Assembly (NCBI RefSeq): GCF_004303025.1
Contig: NZ_PJQW01000014.1
Coordinates: forward strand, 61,772-125,771
Reading direction: 5' to 3'
DNA from: Flavobacterium sp. J27
GTDB lineage: Bacteria > Bacteroidota > Bacteroidia > Flavobacteriales > Flavobacteriaceae
DNA: 64,000 nt
Shown here one piece after another: positions 1-6,860 of the stretch. A model generated the notes under the pieces. That model did not search any database. It was not told the origin of the DNA and saw only the letters and a program-made list of their open reading frames with translations. Each line of letters opens with the position of its first letter. Position 1 is the stretch's first letter. The position numbers were made by a program, and so were the translations under genes.

Positions 1-816
1 GTTTTAGGAAGCTTAATTGTTATTCCTATTGCTGCTGGATATTTAGGATTAGATTGGGTAATACAAAACGCAGGTTTTGGAATGGCTTTTCAAACCATGC
101 CTTATCTGTTTCAACAATGGGGTAGTACGTTGGCTATTTTTGCAGGATTATTTTGGTTTGGATTATTGTTCTTTGCCGGAATTACTTCTTCTTTGGCTAT
201 GGGAACACCATGGATGGGCTTTATGAAAGATGAATTTGGATGGGGTAAAAATAAAGGAGCTTGGTCGTTTGGATTGATGGCTTTAATTCTTGGATTACCA
301 ACAGTAATATTTTTTCAAGAAGGTGTATTTGATGAGTATGATTATTGGGCAGGAACAGTAAGTTTAGTTGTCTTTGCAATGTTAGAAACCATTCTGTTTT
401 CTTGGATTTTTGGTATGAACAAAGGATGGAAAGAAATTACCAGTGGCGCAGATATACGTGTGCCAAATGTATATAAGTTTATCATTAAGTTTATCACTCC
501 TATTATGTTAATTATTATCTTTTTAGGTTCGTTATTTAAGCCTTTAAATAATGATTGGTCAGGAAATGTTTCTAGTTTCTTCTCTGGAAATGGATGGGCT
601 TTAGATAATGGTTCAATTATAAAAACAATATTTCATGCTGGGATTAAAGAGCAAATAGCAGCAGCAACAGATCCAACAATCATAGCAGGATTAGAAGATA
701 AAATGTTCTATTTAAATATTGCTCGTTTGTTACTTGTAGGTTTGTTTGTGTTTATTTCTTTATTGGTATACTTAGCTTTCCAGAAAAGAAGAAGAGAAGG
801 AAGAGCAACCTTATAA
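1..816 (+). CDS. Sodium-dependent NSS-family transporter, 3' part (5' end outside window)
   Basis: The reading frame is open from base 1, so this is the C-terminal 271 residues of a longer membrane protein. It contains several hydrophobic helices, and the stretch LFFAGITSSLAMGTPWM matches the transmembrane helix 8 region of the neurotransmitter:sodium symporter (SNF/NSS) family. Members import amino acids or related solutes with Na+ across the inner membrane. The Met at 82 is internal and not a start. The C-terminus ends in a short basic tail (KRRREGRATL). A tiny single-helix ORF follows 18 nt downstream, as in MetPS-type NSS transporters. The substrate cannot be told from this fragment. Confidence 0.85.
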   Translation, partial: VLGSLIVIPIAAGYLGLDWVIQNAGFGMAFQTMPYLFQQWGSTLAIFAGLFWFGLLFFAGITSSLAMGTPWMGFMKDEFGWGKNKGAWSFGLMALILGLPTVIFFQEGVFDEYDYWAGTVSLVVFAMLETILFSWIFGMNKGWKEITSGADIRVPNVYKFIIKFITPIMLIIIFLGSLFKPLNNDWSGNVSSFFSGNGWALDNGSIIKTIFHAGIKEQIAAATDPTIIAGLEDKMFYLNIARLLLVGLFVFISLLVYLAFQKRRREGRATL

Positions 817-834
817 TTTTTAAAAAAGAAAAAA

Positions 835-993
835 ATGAATACAGAAGCATTAATTACAATGATAGCAACACAAGGAATAGTAATTTCTTTTGCTAGTTAT
901 TTTTTCTATAAAGTATTAACAATTCCTCCAAAGCAAGAGCCAGATTCATATAGTGAAAACGATGATGAATTGGTGAGACAATCAGAAGAGTAG
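835..993 (+). CDS. Small single-helix protein, MetS-like NSS transporter small subunit
   Basis: This 52-residue ORF starts at ATG 835, 18 nt after the NSS transporter stop, and is preceded by an A-rich stretch typical of Bacteroidota starts. The protein has one hydrophobic helix (residues about 5-27, LITMIATQGIVISFASYFF) followed by a Pro- and acid-rich cytoplasmic tail ending VRQSEE. The architecture and position match the small MetS subunits that accompany some bacterial NSS transporters (MetPS of Corynebacterium). This is inferred from size, topology and linkage; the sequence itself is too short for a firm family call. Confidence 0.65.
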   Translation: MNTEALITMIATQGIVISFASYFFYKVLTIPPKQEPDSYSENDDELVRQSEE

Positions 994-1033
994 TTGTTCA
1001 GTTTCTTTAAGAATTACATTCAATACATTTGTT

Positions 1034-1921
1034 TTGAAAAAGCAAATAAAGACATTAAAATCCTACTTCCTATTTTCGAAAGAACATAGAAGTGGGATTT
1101 TTTTATTGTTTCTATTAATTATAGTTGTACAATTTTTTTATTTTGTTATAAAAACAAATAATTTCTTTTTTCAAAATACTATAAAAGAAGATAAGGAGTG
1201 TCTTTTAATTCAAAAGAAGATTGATAGTTTAAAAAATGTAAAGGAAGAGACAGTTGCTATTCCTAAAAAGTTCAACCCAAATTTTATTTCAGATTACAAA
1301 GGCTATATGTTGGGAATGTCTATTACAGAAATAGATCGATTACATGCCTATAGAAAAGAAGGGAAATTTGTAAATTCTGTTAAGGAGTTTCAAGAAGTTA
1401 CTCAAGTTTCAAATGAATTGTTACAAAAAATGGCACCTTTGTTTCAATTTCCAGAATGGGTAACTGCTAATAAAAAACAAAAATCTTTTGAAACATTCGT
1501 AAAAAAAGAAAAAGAGAAAATAATCCCTATTGATTTAAATCTAGCAACCAAAGAAGATTTAATGAAAGTATATGGTATAGGAGATAAAATTTCAGATATA
1601 ATTTTAAAAGAAAAGGAAAAATTTGGGTCGTTTGCTTCAATAGAGCAATTAGCCTTTGTTTGGGGAGTTTCTCCTGAAGTTTTTCAAGAATGTAAACAGC
1701 GATTCTTTGTGCAATCAAACGTTGTGGTTACTAAAATAAATATCAATACAGCATCAGTAAAAGAATTGGTTAAATTTCCTTATTTTAATTATGCCTTTTC
1801 AAAAGAAATTATTACTTATAGAAGTATGAACGGCGTTTTACAAAATATTGATGATTTGGCAAAAATTAACAGCTGTCCTTTAGAAAAATTAAAAATAATC
1901 GCCTTATATTTGGAATTCTAA
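1034..1921 (+). CDS. Helix-hairpin-helix (ComEA-like) domain protein
   Basis: A 295-residue protein that uses a TTG start. The next in-frame Met lies far inside and would remove the membrane helix (residues about 20-39, SGIFLLFLLIIVVQFFYFVI), so TTG is preferred. After the anchor come three helix-hairpin-helix units: around LGMSITEIDRLHAYRKEGKF, then IDLNLATKEDLMKVYGIGDK, then ININTASVKELVKFPYF. Such folds bind DNA non-specifically and occur in ComEA-type competence proteins, but Bacteroidota homologues of this layout are mostly uncharacterised. No other competence genes are adjacent. A role in DNA binding at the membrane is inference. Confidence 0.75.
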   Translation: MKKQIKTLKSYFLFSKEHRSGIFLLFLLIIVVQFFYFVIKTNNFFFQNTIKEDKECLLIQKKIDSLKNVKEETVAIPKKFNPNFISDYKGYMLGMSITEIDRLHAYRKEGKFVNSVKEFQEVTQVSNELLQKMAPLFQFPEWVTANKKQKSFETFVKKEKEKIIPIDLNLATKEDLMKVYGIGDKISDIILKEKEKFGSFASIEQLAFVWGVSPEVFQECKQRFFVQSNVVVTKININTASVKELVKFPYFNYAFSKEIITYRSMNGVLQNIDDLAKINSCPLEKLKIIALYLEF

Positions 1922-1959
1922 AAAAAATAACTCAATTTAAACAAGTCAGTTGCAGATTT

Positions 1960-3129
1960 ATGAATTCAAAATACTTCACAGAAGAACATCAATTATTTAG
2001 ATCAAGTTTTAGGGATTTTCTACAAAAAGAAGTCGTGCCTCATATTGAAAAATGGGAAAAAACAGGAACAGTTGAACGTTTCATTTGGAAAAAATTCGGT
2101 GAAATGGGTTTCTTTGGTTTAAAATATCCAGAAGCTTATGGTGGACTCAATTTAGATCTATTTTATACTGTAATCTTTTTAGAAGAATTGCAAAAAATAA
2201 AATCAGCTGGTTTTGCAGCAGCTATGTGGGCTCATTCTTATTTAGCCATGACACATTTAAATGCAGAAGCTAGCGAACAAATAAAACAAGATTTTTTAGT
2301 ACCTAGTATTTCAGGAGATAAAATAGGTGCGTTATGTATTACAGAACCTTTCGGAGGTAGTGATGTGGCAGGAATGCGTACTACAGCTGTAAAAAAAGAC
2401 AATCAGTATGTTATCAATGGCTCTAAAACATTCATTACAAATGGAGTTTATGCAGACTATTATGTGGTGGCTGCAAAAACAAATCCAGAACTTGGCAACA
2501 AGGGAATAAGTATCTTTCTAATTGAAACAAATACACCTGGAGTAACCGCTATAAAACTAGATAAGTTGGGATGGAGAGCTTCAGATACTGCAGAAATTTC
2601 ATTTGATAATGTGGTAATTCCTGCGGAAAATTTAATGGGAGAAGAAGGAAAAGGTTTTCCTTATATCATGCAACATTTTGCTTTGGAAAGATTAGTAATG
2701 GCTATTAATGCTCATGCAAGAGCAGAATATGCTATCGATTACACAATAGAATATATGTCGCAAAGAGAAGCGTTTGGGAAAACTATAGATAAATTTCAAG
2801 CGTTAAGACATAAATTAGTAGAACATGCAACCGATGTGGAGCATTGCAAAGTCTTTAATTATGAGGCTGTTGCATGTTTGGACAAAGGTGAGTATGTGGT
2901 AAAAGAAGCAACTATGGCTAAACTGAAATCAACTAAAGTAGCAGACGAAGCTATTTATAGTTGCTTACAAATGCTTGGAGGTTATGGCTATATGGAAGAG
3001 TATCCGCTGGCACGTTTATTTAGAGATAGTCGTTTAGGTCCTATAGGTGGAGGAACTTCTGAGATTCTTAAAGAAATTCTTTCTAAAATGATTATTGACA
3101 ATAAGAACTATAAACCAGCAGTAGAATAA
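1960..3129 (+). CDS. Acyl-CoA dehydrogenase
   Basis: A 389-residue flavoprotein of normal family length. The three acyl-CoA dehydrogenase domains are present in order: a helical N-terminal part, a central beta domain with CITEPFGGSDVAGMRTTA and the flavin-contacting KTFITNGVYADYYVVAAKT, and a C-terminal helical domain with REAFGKTIDKFQALRHKL and QMLGGYGYMEEYPLARLFRD. GGGTSEI near the C-terminus is the usual FAD-binding end. It oxidises an acyl-CoA to the trans-2-enoyl-CoA, passing electrons to ETF. Chain-length specificity cannot be read from the sequence. It stands alone, 38 nt after the HhH gene. Confidence 0.93.
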   Translation: MNSKYFTEEHQLFRSSFRDFLQKEVVPHIEKWEKTGTVERFIWKKFGEMGFFGLKYPEAYGGLNLDLFYTVIFLEELQKIKSAGFAAAMWAHSYLAMTHLNAEASEQIKQDFLVPSISGDKIGALCITEPFGGSDVAGMRTTAVKKDNQYVINGSKTFITNGVYADYYVVAAKTNPELGNKGISIFLIETNTPGVTAIKLDKLGWRASDTAEISFDNVVIPAENLMGEEGKGFPYIMQHFALERLVMAINAHARAEYAIDYTIEYMSQREAFGKTIDKFQALRHKLVEHATDVEHCKVFNYEAVACLDKGEYVVKEATMAKLKSTKVADEAIYSCLQMLGGYGYMEEYPLARLFRDSRLGPIGGGTSEILKEILSKMIIDNKNYKPAVE

Positions 3130-3168
3130 ATATTTTTTTGAATAACTTTTTATTTTTTTTGAAGCAAT

Positions 3169-3302
3169 TCCTGCAGTCCATTGTATCTTTTCTATAGGTT
3201 ATTACAATTTCTAATAAAAAAATGAGCTTCCTCTGGTCGCTTTTTTTTATAACAAATTATACCATAACCAACTAGAAAAGGATGTCATTGCCTTCAGGGC
3301 TA
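3169..3302 (-). ncRNA. Divergent Flavo-1-like structured element (copy 1)
   Basis: The gap between the acyl-CoA dehydrogenase and rpsU holds a degenerate copy of an element also present at 19810-19909 and 45622-45712. Read on the minus strand it begins TAGCCCTGAAGG, continues ACATCCTTTTCTA, and closes with TAGAAAAGATAC and CTGCAGGAA. The terminal CCTG/CAGG pairing and the TTTTCTA/TAGAAAA stem are kept although the bases differ from the other copies. It resembles the Flavo-1 RNA family as I remember it. It could also be an inert repeat; which strand is transcribed is unproven. Confidence 0.45.
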
Positions 3303-3333
3303 CTCAAATAGATTTAAATATTTAAAAAAAGTA

Positions 3334-3363
3334 TTTGATATTAAAAATAAATTTTTACTTTTG
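3334..3363 (+). promoter_or_regulatory. Bacteroidota-type promoter of rpsU
   Basis: TTTG at 3334-3337 and TACTTTTG at 3356-3363 are separated by 18 bp and match the Bacteroidota sigma-A consensus (TTG/TTTG, 17-23 bp, TAnnTTTG). The expected transcription start is about 3368-3370, giving a leader of roughly 25 nt that consists mostly of the rpsU Shine-Dalgarno sequence. Confidence 0.8.
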
Positions 3364-3373
3364 CAGTCTAAAT

Positions 3374-3384
3374 GAAAGGGGGTG
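3374..3384 (+). promoter_or_regulatory. Extended Shine-Dalgarno sequence of rpsU
   Basis: GAAAGGGGGTG pairs over 11 nt with the conserved 16S rRNA 3' end (CACCUCCUUUC), with one G-U wobble, and ends 8 nt before the rpsU ATG. Other genes in the window have A-rich but non-SD leaders, as expected because Bacteroidota ribosomes sequester the anti-SD with bS21, bS18 and bS6. A strong SD on the bS21 gene itself fits the published autoregulation idea in Flavobacterium, in which bS21-lacking ribosomes with a free anti-SD make more bS21. Confidence 0.85.
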
Positions 3385-3392
3385 CCTAAATT

Positions 3393-3587
3393 ATGTTAAT
3401 TATACCAATTAAAGACGGAGAAAATATCGATAAAGCGTTAAAACGTTATAAAAGAAAATTTGATAAAACTGGAACAGTTCGTCAGTTAAGAGCTAGACAA
3501 GCTTTTCACAAACCGTCAATCGTTAAAAGAGCTCAAGTTCAAAAAGCAGCTTATATTCAAAGATTAAAAGATTCATTAGAGTCTTAA
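3393..3587 (+). CDS. rpsU: Small ribosomal subunit protein bS21
   Basis: A 64-residue basic protein with the S21 signature IPIKDGENIDKALKRYKRKF followed by a Lys/Arg-rich helical C-terminus. In Bacteroidota it sits on the 30S platform and helps hide the anti-Shine-Dalgarno tail. The gene has its own promoter, an unusually strong SD and a strong terminator (3611-3654), so it forms a single-gene unit ahead of xerC. The conserved order rpsU-xerC-hpf-tRNAs-tuf follows. Confidence 0.97.
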   Translation: MLIIPIKDGENIDKALKRYKRKFDKTGTVRQLRARQAFHKPSIVKRAQVQKAAYIQRLKDSLES

Positions 3588-3610
3588 TATTTTGAATTCA
3601 AAATATAAAA

Positions 3611-3654
3611 CCGTTAGATAATAAAGTGTAACTTTGTTTCTAACGGTTTTTTTT
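3611..3654 (+). terminator. Intrinsic terminator of rpsU
   Basis: The arms CCGTTAGA (3611-3618) and TCTAACGG (3639-3646) form a perfect 8-bp stem followed by eight T residues (3647-3654). The 20-nt loop contains a promoter-like box for the next gene (see 3629-3636). The xerC ATG begins immediately after the T-run. Confidence 0.85.
3629..3636 (+). promoter_or_regulatory. Candidate -7 box for xerC inside the rpsU terminator loop
   Basis: TAACTTTG matches TAnnTTTG exactly and lies in the loop and 3' arm of the rpsU terminator. It would start transcription near 3641-3643, about 12-14 nt before the xerC ATG at 3655. No good -33 TTTG was found at the right distance, so this is a half-supported promoter. 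Confidence 0.5.
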
Positions 3655-4551
3655 ATGACTACAAATTTGCAAGCATATCAGGATTATTTACTGAAAGAGA
3701 AAAAATATTCAATTCTTACGGTTAATGCTTATTTTGCGGATATTTTGTCTTTTCAACAGTTTTTAAAAGATCAGCATGATAGCGTGTCTTTAGAAAGTGT
3801 TGTATATTCCTTAATAAGAAGTTGGATTGTTTATTTGGTTGAAAATGATATTTCAAATCAATCAATCAATAGAAAGATGGCTTCCCTAAAGTCTTTTTAC
3901 AAGTTTTTGCTTAAAATAAAAGTTATTCAAGTAAATCCATTGTTGAAACATAAGTCTTTAAAGACACCAAAGAAAGTACAAATTCCATTTTCTGAGAAAG
4001 AAATTGAAAATGTTTTTGAGATGCATCAATTTGTTAAGGATTTTGAAGGGTTGCGAAATCAATTAATTATAGAGTTGTTTTACGCAACAGGTATTAGAAG
4101 GGCTGAATTGATAAATTTAAAGGTTTCTAATATTGATTTTTCAAATAAAACGTTAAAAGTTTTAGGGAAAAGAAATAAAGAAAGAATTATTCCTTTATTG
4201 GCTTGTACCAATGATTTACTTAAAGAGTATTTGGGTTTACGTTTGGAAAAATTAGGAGGGCAAAATTCAGATGTGTTAATTTTGTCAAAAGCAGCAAATA
4301 AAATTAGTGAATCATTTGTCTATCGTTTAATTAATGATTACTTTAGTAGTGTGTCTCTTAAAGTAAAAAAGAGTCCTCACGTTCTTAGGCATTCATTTGC
4401 AACTCATTTGCTAAATAATGGAGCCGATTTAAATTCAGTAAAAGAATTATTAGGTCATGCTAGTTTGTCATCTACACAGATTTATACTCATAGTAGCCTC
4501 GCAGAGTTAAAGAATGTGTATCAAAATGCGCATCCTAGAAACCAAAAATAA
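3655..4551 (+). CDS. xerC: Tyrosine recombinase, XerC/XerD type
   Basis: I start this 298-residue protein at ATG 3655 (MTTNLQAYQDYLLKEKKYS) because an upstream in-frame ATG at 3634 lies inside the rpsU terminator. There is an N-terminal SAM-like core-binding domain, then a catalytic domain with the Arg of ATGIRRAELINLKV, the H-x-x-R of HVLRHSFATHLLNNG, the second His of LLGHASLSSTQIYTH and the nucleophilic Tyr in the same motif. Xer recombinases resolve chromosome dimers at dif in the terminus region. The length is typical, and the housekeeping position between rpsU and hpf argues for a core Xer protein and not a phage integrase. Confidence 0.92.
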   Translation: MTTNLQAYQDYLLKEKKYSILTVNAYFADILSFQQFLKDQHDSVSLESVVYSLIRSWIVYLVENDISNQSINRKMASLKSFYKFLLKIKVIQVNPLLKHKSLKTPKKVQIPFSEKEIENVFEMHQFVKDFEGLRNQLIIELFYATGIRRAELINLKVSNIDFSNKTLKVLGKRNKERIIPLLACTNDLLKEYLGLRLEKLGGQNSDVLILSKAANKISESFVYRLINDYFSSVSLKVKKSPHVLRHSFATHLLNNGADLNSVKELLGHASLSSTQIYTHSSLAELKNVYQNAHPRNQK

Positions 4552-4584
4552 TTCGCTTGTCTAACCTAAGTAATTTTAAAAAGT

Positions 4585-4887
4585 ATGAAAGTAAATGTTC
4601 AGGCAGTTAACTTTAATGTTGATAAAAAATTAATCAACTTTATTCAAGAGCGATTAGATAAATTGGAAAAGTATTTCGACAAAGTGATTTCTTCAGAAGT
4701 ATTTTTAAAACTTGAGAATACGAGTGATAAGGAAAATAAAACAGTAGAAATTAAAATTCATGTTCCTGGAGATGAATTTATGGTTAAAAAAACGTGTAAA
4801 ACCTTTGAAGAGGCGGTAGATCTTTCCGAAGAATCATTAGAAAGAATTTTGGTAAAGTATAAGGAAAAAATAAGAGCACATGTTTAA
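4585..4887 (+). CDS. hpf: Ribosome hibernation-promoting factor (short form)
   Basis: A 100-residue HPF/RaiA-fold protein (MKVNVQAVNFNVDKKLINFIQERLDKLEKYFDKVISS), lacking the C-terminal dimerisation domain of long HPF. Family members bind the 30S decoding region in stationary phase and stop translation. It lies 33 nt after xerC and is followed by the tRNA-tuf promoter, so it probably shares the xerC transcript. Confidence 0.92.
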   Translation: MKVNVQAVNFNVDKKLINFIQERLDKLEKYFDKVISSEVFLKLENTSDKENKTVEIKIHVPGDEFMVKKTCKTFEEAVDLSEESLERILVKYKEKIRAHV

Positions 4888-4910
4888 AGAAAAAAAAAGA
4901 TAAAAAAAGT

Positions 4911-4940
4911 TTTGAATAAAAAATAAATTATATACATTTG
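4911..4940 (+). promoter_or_regulatory. Promoter of the tRNA-tuf operon
   Basis: TTTG (4911-4914) and TACATTTG (4933-4940) are spaced by 18 bp, a full match to the Bacteroidota consensus. Transcription would start near 4944-4947, directly at the foot of a small hairpin and U-tract, and read through three tRNAs into tuf. Confidence 0.8.
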
Positions 4941-4944
4941 CAGT

Positions 4945-4967
4945 CCGTTAGAAATAGCGGGCTTTTT
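4945..4967 (+). promoter_or_regulatory. GAAA-loop hairpin plus T-tract at the 5' end of the tRNA-tuf leader
   Basis: CCGTTA-GAAA-TAGCGG (4945-4960) forms a 6-bp stem with one U-G pair closed by a GNRA-type GAAA loop, followed by GCTTTTTT. It begins essentially at the predicted transcription start. It has the outline of an attenuator or a 5'-stabilising hairpin; six base pairs may be too short to terminate. Confidence 0.45.
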
Positions 4968-4977
4968 TATTGTAGTT

Positions 4978-5051
4978 GCCGGTGTAGCTCAGCTGGCTAG
5001 AGCAGCTGATTTGTAATCAGCAGGTCGTGGGTTCGAGTCCCTCCATCGGCT
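4978..5051 (+). tRNA. tRNA-Thr(TGT)
   Basis: A 74-nt cloverleaf. The acceptor GCCGGTG pairs with CATCGGC, the anticodon arm is GCTGA-TTTGTAA-TCAGC with anticodon TGT, and the T-arm contains GGTTCGAGTCC. CCA is not encoded. First gene of the tRNA-tuf transcript. Confidence 0.96.
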
Positions 5052-5085
5052 CGAAAAAGATAAGTAACTGATAATAAAAAAGATA

Positions 5086-5166
5086 GGGGAGATACTCAAG
5101 CGGCCAACGAGGGCAGACTGTAAATCTGCTGGGAAACCTTCGCAGGTTCGAATCCTGCTCTCCCCA
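5086..5166 (+). tRNA. tRNA-Tyr(GTA)
   Basis: An 81-nt class II tRNA with a long variable arm. The acceptor GGGGAGA pairs with TCTCCCC, the anticodon loop is CTGTAAA (anticodon GTA), and the T-loop is GGTTCGAATCC. It is second in the cluster before tuf. Confidence 0.96.
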
Positions 5167-5194
5167 CTAACATTCCTGTTGATGACAGATGTAA

Positions 5195-5266
5195 GCCGGT
5201 GTAGCTCAGGGGTAGAGTGCTTCCTTGGTAAGGAAGAGGTCACGGGTTCAAATCCCGTCATTGGCT
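5195..5266 (+). tRNA. tRNA-Thr(GGT)
   Basis: A 72-nt cloverleaf. The acceptor GCCGGTG pairs with CATTGGC, the anticodon arm is CTTCC-TTGGTAA-GGAAG with anticodon GGT, and the T-loop is GGTTCAAATCC. Only 28 nt separate it from tRNA-Tyr, so the tRNA-Gly often found here in other bacteria is absent. Confidence 0.95.
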
Positions 5267-5323
5267 CTGGAAATGTTATAATTTTTGAACACTAATATAT
5301 AACTAAGATTAAATTATTAAATC

Positions 5324-6511
5324 ATGGCAAAAGGAAATTTTGATCGTTCCAAACCACACTTAAACATTGGTACTATTGGACACGTAGATCACGGTAAGAC
5401 AACTTTAACTGCTGCAATAACTAAAGTGTTATCAGATGCTGGTTATTCTGAAGCAAAATCGTTTGATCAAATTGATAATGCACCAGAAGAAAAAGAAAGA
5501 GGTATTACAATTAATACTTCTCACGTAGAATATGCTACAGCAAACCGTCACTATGCTCACGTTGACTGTCCAGGTCACGCGGATTACGTTAAGAACATGG
5601 TTACTGGAGCTGCGCAAATGGATGGAGCTATCTTGGTGGTTGCTGCTACTGATGGTCCTATGCCACAAACTCGTGAGCACATCCTTTTAGGTCGCCAAGT
5701 AGGTGTTCCAAGAATGGTTGTTTTCATGAACAAAGTTGATATGGTTGATGATGCTGAGTTATTAGAGCTTGTTGAAATGGAGATTAGAGATTTATTGTCT
5801 TTCTATCAGTATGATGGGGATAATGGTCCAGTTATCCAAGGTTCAGCTTTAGGAGCATTAAACGGAGAGCAAAAATGGGTTGATACAGTATTGGCTTTAA
5901 TGGAAGCTGTTGATAACTGGATTGAATTACCAGCTCGTGATGTTGATAAGCCATTCTTGATGCCAGTTGAAGATGTATTTACAATTACAGGTCGTGGAAC
6001 TGTTGCTACAGGTCGTATCGAAACTGGTATTGCTAATACAGGAGATCCAGTTGAGATCGTTGGTATGGGTGCTGAGAAATTAACATCAACTATTACAGGT
6101 ATTGAGATGTTTCGTCAGATCCTTGATAGAGGTGAGGCTGGAGATAACGCGGGTATCTTGTTGAGAGGTATTGCTAAAGAAGATATTAAAAGAGGAATGG
6201 TTATTGTTAAACCGGGATCTGTTAAGCCACATGCTCATTTCAAAGCAGAGGTGTATATCTTGAAAAAAGAAGAGGGTGGACGTCATACTCCATTCCATAA
6301 TAACTACCGTCCTCAGTTTTATGTACGTACAACTGATGTTACAGGTACTATTACTTTGCCAGCTGGTGTAGAGATGGTTATGCCAGGTGATAACTTAACT
6401 ATTGAAGTTAAATTATTAAGCGCTATTGCATTATCTGTTGGATTACGTTTCGCGGTTCGTGAAGGTGGTAGAACAGTTGGTGCTGGTCAGGTAACTGAAA
6501 TCTTAGACTAA
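5324..6511 (+). CDS. tuf: Elongation factor Tu
   Basis: A 395-residue GTPase with G1 GHVDHGKT, a switch I region ending RGITINTSHVEY, G3 DCPGHAD, G4 NKVD and the usual domains 2 and 3 up to GAGQVTEILD. It delivers aminoacyl-tRNA to the ribosomal A site in the cytoplasm. It is expressed from the tRNA promoter 380 nt upstream. It has no Shine-Dalgarno sequence (leader AAATC before ATG), as usual for strongly expressed Bacteroidota genes. A hairpin and tRNA-Trp follow. Confidence 0.98.
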   Translation: MAKGNFDRSKPHLNIGTIGHVDHGKTTLTAAITKVLSDAGYSEAKSFDQIDNAPEEKERGITINTSHVEYATANRHYAHVDCPGHADYVKNMVTGAAQMDGAILVVAATDGPMPQTREHILLGRQVGVPRMVVFMNKVDMVDDAELLELVEMEIRDLLSFYQYDGDNGPVIQGSALGALNGEQKWVDTVLALMEAVDNWIELPARDVDKPFLMPVEDVFTITGRGTVATGRIETGIANTGDPVEIVGMGAEKLTSTITGIEMFRQILDRGEAGDNAGILLRGIAKEDIKRGMVIVKPGSVKPHAHFKAEVYILKKEEGGRHTPFHNNYRPQFYVRTTDVTGTITLPAGVEMVMPGDNLTIEVKLLSAIALSVGLRFAVREGGRTVGAGQVTEILD

Positions 6512-6539
6512 TTAATTTTAAGTCTATAAATAAATAAAT

Positions 6540-6565
6540 AGCCAGTTGATTGTTTTCAACTGGCT
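6540..6565 (+). terminator. Hairpin after tuf
   Basis: AGCCAGTTG (6540-6548) and CAACTGGCT (6557-6565) form a perfect 9-bp stem with an 8-nt T-rich loop. No clean T-run follows (TATAATAAA), so it may act as a leaky terminator or processing site between tuf and tRNA-Trp. Confidence 0.55.
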
Positions 6566-6573
6566 TATAATAA

Positions 6574-6645
6574 ACGGGCGTAGTACAAGGGCTAGTATAG
6601 TGGTCTCCAAAACCATTGATGGGGGTTCGAATCCCTCCGCCCGTG
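6574..6645 (+). tRNA. tRNA-Trp(CCA)
   Basis: A 72-nt cloverleaf. The acceptor ACGGGCG pairs with CGCCCGT, the anticodon loop is CTCCAAA (anticodon CCA), and the T-arm has GGGGGTTCGAATCCC. Its position between tuf and secE is conserved across many bacteria. Confidence 0.96.
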
Positions 6646-6661
6646 CAAATCATATAAAGTA

Positions 6662-6856
6662 ATGGCGAATTTTGTTAATTATATTTCAGAAGCATTTCAA
6701 GAATTGAAATCTAACGTAACTTGGCCAGAATGGGCTGAAGTGCAACGTCTAACAATTATAGTGGCTTTGTTTTCAGTGATTTTTGCCCTTTTGACTTTTG
6801 GTGTAGATGAATTATTTGTTAAGGCTCTTGAAGGCTTTTTTAACTTGCTAAAATAG
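6662..6856 (+). CDS. secE: Preprotein translocase subunit SecE
   Basis: A 64-residue single-spanning SecE. The amphipathic N-terminal helix carries the conserved ELKSNVTWPEWAEVQRLT segment, followed by one transmembrane helix (about residues 30-48). It clamps SecY in the inner-membrane translocon. The gene starts 16 nt after tRNA-Trp and precedes nusG by 4 nt, the standard secE-nusG-rplK order. Confidence 0.95.
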   Translation: MANFVNYISEAFQELKSNVTWPEWAEVQRLTIIVALFSVIFALLTFGVDELFVKALEGFFNLLK

Positions 6857-6860
6857 TATC

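Noticed and set aside
4989..5261. A 90-residue minus-strand ORF over the tRNA cluster (contains GESRIRTCEGFPADLQSAL)
   Set aside because: It is the antisense translation of tRNA genes, a well-known spurious protein pattern; the three tRNAs explain the sequence.
6423..6653. Minus-strand ORF across the tuf end and tRNA-Trp
   Set aside because: Shadow of tuf and the antisense of tRNA-Trp.
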